A stretch of DNA of 11,868 nt from an uncultured Lachnospiraceae bacterium (GTDB lineage Bacteria > Bacillota > Clostridia > Lachnospirales > Lachnospiraceae): positions 1-11,868 of the forward strand of contig CACZNZ010000219.1 of the NCBI GenBank assembly GCA_902782625.1. Reading direction: 5' to 3'. The position numbers were made by a program, and so were the translations under genes. The notes under the pieces are model-generated. The model was not told the DNA's origin and did not search any database. It worked only from the letters and a program-made list of their open reading frames with translations. Positions 6,569-11,868 of this stretch are shown here, in pieces (position 1 is the stretch's first letter; each line of letters begins with the position of its first letter).

Positions 6569-6625
6569 AAATAGAGAGGAAAGAGTCTCAAAAGCGAGGC
6601 TCTTTCCTCTCTATTTGTGCATTTT
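6569..6625 (+). terminator. Hairpin terminator after the MarR gene
   Basis: AAATAGAGAGGAAAGAG (6569-6585) is exactly complementary to 6600-6616, a 17-base perfect stem, with CTC/GAG pairs extending it inside the loop. The following T-run is split (TTT at 6614-6616, TTTTT at 6621-6625), so on this strand it is a good but not textbook terminator. The A-rich left arm gives some U-rich character on the other strand as well. Confidence 0.8.
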
Positions 6626-6662
6626 TCGTAAAGATAAAGGACGGATATCTAAAAATTTGTAT

Positions 6663-6683
6663 ATATTTCGCATTGCGAAATAT
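6663..6683. promoter_or_regulatory. Palindromic operator 1 (likely MarR site)
   Basis: ATTTCGCATTGCGAAAT (6665-6681) is a perfect palindrome about a central T, and symmetry extends two more bases on each side. It overlaps the -35 box of the NRPS-like promoter (6673-6678). A bound dimer here would block RNA polymerase. The identical 17 bases recur at 6720-6736, with centres 55 bases apart, close to five helical turns. Confidence 0.8.
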
Positions 6684-6701
6684 CTAGGTGCATGCTATAC
6701 T
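6673..6701 (+). promoter_or_regulatory. Promoter of the NRPS-like gene
   Basis: TTGCGA (6673-6678, four of six), a 17-base spacer and TATACT (6696-6701) with an extended TG (TGCTATACT) form a strong sigma-A promoter. Transcription should begin near 6708, about 73 bases before the ATG. The -35 lies inside operator 1 and operator 2 lies just after the start point, the arrangement of a repressed promoter. Confidence 0.72.
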
Positions 6702-6718
6702 CGGTACAGTTGAAAATA

Positions 6719-6737
6719 TATTTCGCATTGCGAAATA
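6719..6737. promoter_or_regulatory. Palindromic operator 2 (likely MarR site)
   Basis: The second exact copy of ATTTCGCATTGCGAAAT is at 6720-6736, with one further symmetric base pair on each side. It lies about 12-28 bases after the predicted transcription start, a position where bound protein would block early elongation. It differs from operator 1 only outside the shared core. Confidence 0.8.
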
Positions 6738-6780
6738 ATGTATCTGTAAAGTAGAAAGATCAGACAAGGAGTAGATAAAT

Positions 6781-9700
6781 ATGATTACAAAAGATAACAT
6801 TCACACCCTGGGTGATTTGCTGGAAAACGCAGCCCTGGATTTTGAGAACCAGGTTTTCGTCCGATATGAGAAAGACGGCATTATCTATGAAAAGGGGTAT
6901 CGCACCTTCGCCATGGACACCAGAGCTGTTGTACACTGGGCAGCAAACAAAAGCGGGGAATTTGAGAAAAAGATTCATGTGGCAATGATCGGCAAATGCA
7001 GCTATGAGTATCTCACAGTGCTTATGGGCGTCGCAGCATCCGGTAATATTGCAATCCCTCTGGACACTCAGCTGAGCAAAGAGGCGTTCATTGAGAATCT
7101 GGAAAGAGCAGAGGCAGATATTCTCTTCTTTGATTATGAGTATCTGAGTGAGGCAGAGTACCTTCTTGAGAAATGCAGCTGTCTGAAAGAGATCATCTGT
7201 ATCCAGCAGCGCAGACGTCATTTTTCAACGCCTCAGATCCACAGAGAATTCCGAGTGCCTGCTTTTGACTATCTGGCAGAACCTTCAGACTGTGCACTCA
7301 TTGTTTTTACATCCGGCACGACCGGCCATGGAAAAGGTGCCATGCTCTCGCATGCGAACCTCCTGGACAATCTGTTCAGTTCGGATGATGCAAGGGAGAC
7401 CTGCCTGAGTATTCTTCCGATCCACCACGTGTTCTGCATCAGTGGGGATCTTCTGCTGACCCTCCGTTACGGAAGTACGCTGTGTCTGTGTGATGATGTC
7501 TCTAAATTCCTGTATTATATCGACCTGTATCAGCCTACCATGATGCGTATCGTCCCCATGATGGCCAAAATGCTCCTGAACAGAGTGGCCATTGCATCCA
7601 AAAAACATCCTGACCAGGATCTCGAGCATCTGAAATCCCGAATCATGGGCTCCCGTCTGCACAAGATCGTCAGCGGCGGAGGTTACCTTTCCGAGACACT
7701 GGCAAGAGGTCTTGCAGACCTCGGCGTTGTGACAGCACAGGGCTACGGCATGACCGAATGTGCCCCGAAGATTGCTGCCCCGGATTACGGCAACATGGAA
7801 AAAATCGCTTCCGTCGGTAAGCCTGTACGTGGATGCCAGATCCGTTTTGTCGATGGTGAGATCCAGGTTAAAAGTCCTTCCGTTATGATGGGTTACATTA
7901 ATGATCCGGAACTTACTGCAGAAGCTCTCACAGAAGATGGCTGGCTCTGCACCGGCGACCTTGGATACATGGATGAAGATGGTTATCTGTACTTAAACGG
8001 TCGTAAAAAGAATCTGATCATCCTTAGTAACGGAGAAAATGTTTCACCCGAGCTGATTGAAAATAAATTCGACGGAGACCGCCTGATTCAGGATGTGATC
8101 GCCTTCGGTGACAGCGACAGCATTTCTGTCGAAGTATATCCTAACTATGAATATGCACAGGTTCACGGGATCCGGGATATCTCTGCCGCAGTCAATGAGA
8201 TTATCGCTCAGAGAAACGAGCAGCTGCCTTCCTATGCGAAGATTTCCGACTGCACCGTCCGGAAGACGCCTTTCCCCAAGACTTCTTCCAAGAAGATTAT
8301 CCGTAAGGTCTATTTTGATGACAAGAAAGAAAGAAGCGAAAAGAAAGAAAAGCAGCTCCGTCCGGTTACAGAACTGCAGCAGCAGCTCTACGATATTGTG
8401 GCAGCCGTCCTTGGAGAAGACTCCATCGGCACAGATGCCAACCTCTATCAGAATGGCCTAGATTCCCTGACAAGCGTTATGCTTATCGAAGAACTCCAGA
8501 CACAGCTTGATGTCGGCGTAACTTTGACTGAGCTCATGGACAACAGTACGATCCTGAAGCTGGAGGAACTGATTCTGCAAAAGCAGGGCGAAGAAAAAAT
8601 CGATTACAGCCCTCGCCCGGCTTATCCGCTTACCAGCATGATGATGTATTTTTCCTATATCATTCCGGGCAATACCACCGGCAATCTGCCATTTGCGTAT
8701 CGATTGGATAAAAATGTGGATCTTCTCCGTCTGAAAGAATCCTTCCGGACTCTGTTTGATGTACATCCGATACTTAAGGGTATCATAAAACCTACAGAAA
8801 ACAAATATTATGCCCTCTTCCGTGACGACGCAAGAGAAATGGATATCCCGATCTTCCATTGGAAGGAGGAGGATGTCGAGAAAAACATGCAGGCCATGCT
8901 CACACCTTTCCGCTATCGCCAGGACGATAATCTTGTACATATCTGTCTGGCTGAGACAGATTCCTATAAGTACATGTTCTTTGATGTGGCCCATGTCATC
9001 GGTGACGGGATCACCATGAATATTCTTATGGAAGATTTGAAAAAGATTTATGACGGAGAGGAAGTCCCGAAAGAGCATTATACTTTCTATGAGTATATTC
9101 TCGACGCCAAGGCAAAAGAAGATGCCGGCGTCCGTGAAAAAGACAGTGCGAATGTGGAAGAACTGATGAAGGATTACCGCATGCGTCAGACTGTCCTCAC
9201 ACGCCATGACAGACAGGATTGCAAGAAAGGAATCTATGGTGTCATCCGTCGCAGGTTCGATCGAATCGTCCGTAAGGAAATCCTTTACTACTGCAAAACG
9301 AACAATGTATCCGAAAACGCTCTCTTCCTGTCTGCATTCAATTACACCGCCGCTCTCTTTTCTGATGAGGATGATGTTTTTGTCAACAGTATTCACAGTG
9401 GCAGAACCGACGGTCGCTGGACAGGGCTTGCCGGCTGCCTGTTCAAGACTTACCTCTACAGATATCAGAGAGTTGCCCATGAAAAGGTCAATGAACTGGT
9501 TACCCGGGCCGGAAGTCAGATTATGTCTACCATGAAGAACTACACTCCTATATCCAGAATGGGTGATATGTTCCTTCAGTACCAGGGAGATATTCTCTCT
9601 GTACCTACCCCTGGCGATCAGCCTGGTGAGAGGCTTCACTGTCTGCAGTTGGATTCCCTTCCATTCCATATGCAGATTATGTATGACGAAGATGGATTCT

Positions 9701-10374
9701 ACACGGAACTCCGCTACTGGGAGAATCGTTTTGAAAGAGATACCCTGGAGATCTTCCTGACCTGCTATGAAGAGATCGTCCGGGCCATGATGGAAGAAAC
9801 TTCCGTACGACGTCTTAAACGTCATCTGCCTGAGGAGGTCTACCCGAAACATTTCCGCGTTTACGGTGATGTCCTTAACAAAGAAGCTGGATTCACTCTT
9901 CTTCCCAATATCTCAGGGAACAGAAGGGTCAAGGTTTACATCCTTGATGAATCCCAGCATAAGAAACCTTATGGCGCATGGGGTCCTCTTTATGTCATGG
10001 ACTGTGAGCCTTCCGTATTCCATGAAGTCATTGAGAATCCTTATGGCCCCGGTACCCTCTACGACACCGGCCTCAAAGGAAGAATCCTTCCAGACGGCAC
10101 CGTTGATTTCCTGGAGAGGACAGGCCGTGAAGTGATGACCGATGGTATCCATGGCCGCAGGTTCTTTGATCTCAACAAGGTCGAAGAAAATCTTCTTGCC
10201 TGTGAAGGAATCAAGACTGCCAAGGCATACCTGAAATACAATACTGCTGAAAATGAACTGGTTCTTTACGCAGACATTACGGCAGAAGAAGATTTTGACA
10301 AAGCTTCCTGCCTCGAAGATCTCAAACAGACTACCGCACCGGAACTCGTGCCGGTTGATCTCATAGACGCATAA
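6781..10374 (+). CDS. NRPS-like enzyme: adenylation, carrier, condensation, half adenylation domain
   Basis: A 1197-residue modular enzyme. Residues 1-510 form an adenylate-forming domain with FTSGTTGHGKGA (176-187), YGMTE (322-326), TGDLGY (391-396), the hinge region 407-427 and a catalytic-lysine block near Lys505. Its LPIHHVFC (212-219) is the acyl-CoA-synthetase style, not the FDxS of amino-acid domains, so the substrate is probably a fatty or aryl acid. After a Lys/Glu-rich linker, 530-600 is a carrier protein with Ser562 in GLDSL for phosphopantetheine. Residues 612-1015 are a condensation domain with active HVIGDG (738-743). Residues 1046-1172 resemble only the lower half of a second adenylation domain and lack the TGD Asp. 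No thioesterase, reductase or second carrier follows. AAGGAG nine bases before the ATG supports the start. A carrier-activating transferase must come from elsewhere. The gene is the sole member of its transcript and lies under two operators. Confidence 0.92.
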   Translation: MITKDNIHTLGDLLENAALDFENQVFVRYEKDGIIYEKGYRTFAMDTRAVVHWAANKSGEFEKKIHVAMIGKCSYEYLTVLMGVAASGNIAIPLDTQLSKEAFIENLERAEADILFFDYEYLSEAEYLLEKCSCLKEIICIQQRRRHFSTPQIHREFRVPAFDYLAEPSDCALIVFTSGTTGHGKGAMLSHANLLDNLFSSDDARETCLSILPIHHVFCISGDLLLTLRYGSTLCLCDDVSKFLYYIDLYQPTMMRIVPMMAKMLLNRVAIASKKHPDQDLEHLKSRIMGSRLHKIVSGGGYLSETLARGLADLGVVTAQGYGMTECAPKIAAPDYGNMEKIASVGKPVRGCQIRFVDGEIQVKSPSVMMGYINDPELTAEALTEDGWLCTGDLGYMDEDGYLYLNGRKKNLIILSNGENVSPELIENKFDGDRLIQDVIAFGDSDSISVEVYPNYEYAQVHGIRDISAAVNEIIAQRNEQLPSYAKISDCTVRKTPFPKTSSKKIIRKVYFDDKKERSEKKEKQLRPVTELQQQLYDIVAAVLGEDSIGTDANLYQNGLDSLTSVMLIEELQTQLDVGVTLTELMDNSTILKLEELILQKQGEEKIDYSPRPAYPLTSMMMYFSYIIPGNTTGNLPFAYRLDKNVDLLRLKESFRTLFDVHPILKGIIKPTENKYYALFRDDAREMDIPIFHWKEEDVEKNMQAMLTPFRYRQDDNLVHICLAETDSYKYMFFDVAHVIGDGITMNILMEDLKKIYDGEEVPKEHYTFYEYILDAKAKEDAGVREKDSANVEELMKDYRMRQTVLTRHDRQDCKKGIYGVIRRRFDRIVRKEILYYCKTNNVSENALFLSAFNYTAALFSDEDDVFVNSIHSGRTDGRWTGLAGCLFKTYLYRYQRVAHEKVNELVTRAGSQIMSTMKNYTPISRMGDMFLQYQGDILSVPTPGDQPGERLHCLQLDSLPFHMQIMYDEDGFYTELRYWENRFERDTLEIFLTCYEEIVRAMMEETSVRRLKRHLPEEVYPKHFRVYGDVLNKEAGFTLLPNISGNRRVKVYILDESQHKKPYGAWGPLYVMDCEPSVFHEVIENPYGPGTLYDTGLKGRILPDGTVDFLERTGREVMTDGIHGRRFFDLNKVEENLLACEGIKTAKAYLKYNTAENELVLYADITAEEDFDKASCLEDLKQTTAPELVPVDLIDA
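9916..10374 (+). other. Remnant lower half of an adenylation domain (C-terminal region)
   Basis: Residues about 1046-1197 of the NRPS-like protein align by eye with motifs A6 to A8 of amino-acid adenylation domains: RVKVYILDE (1049-1057), GPLYVMD (1068-1074), LYDTGLKGRILPDG (1093-1106), VDFLERTGREV (1108-1118) and a block ending KVEENLL (1133-1139). The whole nucleotide-binding core (motifs A1 to A5) is absent because only about 30 residues separate it from the condensation domain. The A7 Asp is replaced by Leu1098 and the A10 Lys is not seen, so it should not activate a substrate. A structural or docking role, or decay, are both possible. Confidence 0.6.
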
Positions 10375-10386
10375 GTCTGAAAAATC

Positions 10387-10456
10387 AATGCTGCCGCACT
10401 GATGTGATGATGTGAATTGCGCATGCTCTTCCTCATCAGCTTAGTGCGGCAGCATT
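10387..10456 (-). terminator. Terminator-like inverted repeat between convergent genes
   Basis: AATGCTGCCGCACT (10387-10400) and AGTGCGGCAGCATT (10443-10456) are exact reverse complements with a 42-base loop, in which CTGATG (10399-10404) and CATCAG (10434-10439) can also pair. On the minus strand the stem is followed by GATTTTTC, so it works as a terminator for the ATPase gene. The 10443-10456 arm is itself the last ATPase codons (PMLPH and the start of the stop). On the plus strand no T-run follows. Confidence 0.65.
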
Positions 10457-11868
10457 GGTGTCAGGCAGTCCATACTCAAAAGAATGGTAGAGCCATTGTG
10501 CAACAGGGCCGACGTAGCAGGTGACAGCAGCCCGAATGCACCCAGAGCAATCAGGCTTCCGTTGAAGCCCATGACAAACCGATAATTCCGATCGATTCGC
10601 TCCATCAGTTTTTGTGATAAATTCCGAAGCAGTACCAGTTCCCTGAGATCTTCAGCTGTAATCGTGATGTCCGCCACTTCCCGGGCAACACTGGCTCCGC
10701 TTCCGATCGCGATTCCTACATCCGCCAGAGACAGCGCCGGGGCATCGTTAATTCCGTCTCCGATCATAACAACACTCTGGCCCGCTTCCTGACTGCCGCG
10801 GATAAAAGCAGCCTTATCTTCAGGAAGCACCTCCGCCCTGTATTCGTCAATGTTTAATTCTTCTGCGATGGCTGCAGCCGTATTACGGTTATCTCCCGTA
10901 AGCATAACGACATGACTGATTCCGGCCTCATGCAGGAGGTCTACCACTTCCTTCGCTTCCGGCCGCAGAGGATCGTAGATGCCTATAGCGGCGGATAATA
11001 CGCCGCCAATCGCCAGATAAAGCCAGGAGCGGTCCGGCGTAAGATTGTCAAACACTTCCTGATCTTCAGGTAATACCATCACCTCTTCGTCTTCAAAAAC
11101 AAAATGGCGACTGCCGATAACGGCCCTTTTCCCATCGATTCGTGATGCAATTCCATGGGCTACCACATATTCTACTTCATCATGCATTTCCTGATGGTCA
11201 AGGCCCTGTTCCATGGCGGCTCTGACTACGGCATCCGCCACAGAATGAGGAAAATGTTCCTCAAGACATGCGGCTACCCGCAGCATCTCTTTTTGATCCT
11301 GGCCGTGAAAGGTCACAACATCGCATACGGTAGGACAGGCGTTGGTAAGCGTTCCTGTCTTGTCAAAGATTACAGTGTCCGCTTTACTTAACATCTCCAT
11401 GTATTTGCCACCCTTAACCGTGATCTTGTGCTGCCCGGCTTCCCGCATGGCAGAAAGAACACTTAAGGGCATGGAAAGTTTCAGGGCACAGGAAAAGTCT
11501 ACCATCAGCACCGAGACAGCTCTCGTTGCATCCCTGGTCAAAAGCCATGTCAGCGCACTTCCTCCAAGGCACCATGTCACAAGCTTATCTGCAAGATGAT
11601 AAGCACGCTTTTCGGTGCCGGATTTAAGGCGTTCGGAGTCTTCTATCATTCGAACGATACGATCGTAGCGGTTTTCGCCGGCTGTGTGCATGACACGCAC
11701 CACACAGTTTCCCTCTTCCACAACAGATCCTGCGTAAATCACTGCCCCGGAGCGTTTCGCAACCGGGACGGACTCCCCGGTCAGAGGAACCGCACAGATC
11801 CAGCCGTCTCAAAGTCCCCGGTCAGAAGGGACGCACCTATTGCAATCCCATCCAGCAGTTCTACTTGA
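10441..11868 (-). pseudogene. P1B-like cation-transporting ATPase, disrupted by internal deletion and frameshift
   Basis: The intact 3' part encodes a P-type ATPase catalytic half: LTGES (11770-11784), a membrane segment with SCALKL in the place of the usual CPC (residues 84-89 counted from the GTG at 11742), DKTGT with Asp127, the HFPHS nucleotide-domain motif (163-167), MLTGDN (280-285), MIGDGINDAP (326-335) and two C-terminal helices. Metal-type P1B ATPases pump transition metals; the unusual SCALKL leaves the ion open. Upstream the frame meets TGA at 11809-11811. A different frame (11867 to about 11784) reads DGIAIGASLLTGDFETAGSV, a recognisable earlier membrane segment of the same family, and ends at TGA 11781-11783. 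About 75-85 residues (rest of the helix, EEW-type linker, most of the actuator domain) are missing at the junction. The GTG at 11742 has no ribosome site and is not a real start. The gene continues beyond the window. A sequencing error alone would not explain the missing residues. Confidence 0.78.

Noticed and set aside
6663..6737. The twin palindromes as insertion-sequence ends or terminators
   Set aside because: They are each self-palindromic, have no T-run, enclose a promoter and no transposase gene.
8458..9852. A 464-codon open frame on the minus strand opposite the NRPS-like gene
   Set aside because: The plus strand here encodes clear carrier and condensation motifs. The antisense frame is low in recognisable motifs and is probably a codon-use shadow.
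10441..11742. Treating the GTG at 11742 as the true start of a 433-residue ATPase
   Set aside because: Conserved ATPase sequence (LTGESVPVAK) continues upstream of the GTG and no ribosome site precedes it, so the frame is a fragment of a longer broken gene.

Overview
The window looks like a chromosomal stretch from a gut-type Clostridia bacterium, most likely Lachnospiraceae. That placement is inferred from protein style (MATE, DUF523 and glycerate kinase sequences typical of that group), strong AAGGAGG-type ribosome binding sites, TATAAT-type promoters, and a GGGGACGGTTCT repeat familiar from Clostridia. No rRNA, tRNA, CRISPR array, complete insertion sequence or phage gene was seen.

Left part (1-4135): a short broken-looking coding remnant (about 1-209) faces a small metallophosphatase on the minus strand (193-879). 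A gene-free stretch (880-1243) with two folded segments separates it from a MATE-family exporter on the plus strand (1244-2581). The exporter runs tail to tail into a minus-strand pair, glycerate kinase (2927-4135) followed by a DUF523/TudS-like protein (2530-2970). The two minus-strand genes overlap by 44 bases and read from an extended -10 promoter near 4169.

Central part (4136-6625): after an intergenic region with two copies of a 15-base repeat, three tightly overlapping plus-strand genes form an operon. They encode a cysteine-rich multi-zinc-ribbon protein (4391-5137), an unrecognised 327-residue cytosolic protein (5134-6117) and a MarR-family regulator (6114-6548). A strong hairpin terminator ends the operon.

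Right part (6626-10374): a promoter whose -35 box lies inside the first of two identical 17-base palindromes drives a 1197-residue NRPS-like enzyme. Its order is acyl-type adenylation domain, carrier protein, condensation domain, and then only the lower half of a second adenylation domain, with its key Asp missing. The MarR protein encoded just upstream is the obvious candidate to bind the palindromes. Together the central and right parts look like a small regulated biosynthetic locus: activate an acid, load it on the carrier, and join it to an amine or alcohol. This is the part of the window most likely to hold undescribed biology.

End (10375-11868): a minus-strand P1B-like cation ATPase converges on the NRPS-like gene across a 14-base inverted repeat that overlaps its stop codon. 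The ATPase seems broken. Near 11784-11809 the frame changes and about 75-85 residues expected between a membrane helix and the TGES motif are missing, so it is called a pseudogene that continues past the window edge.
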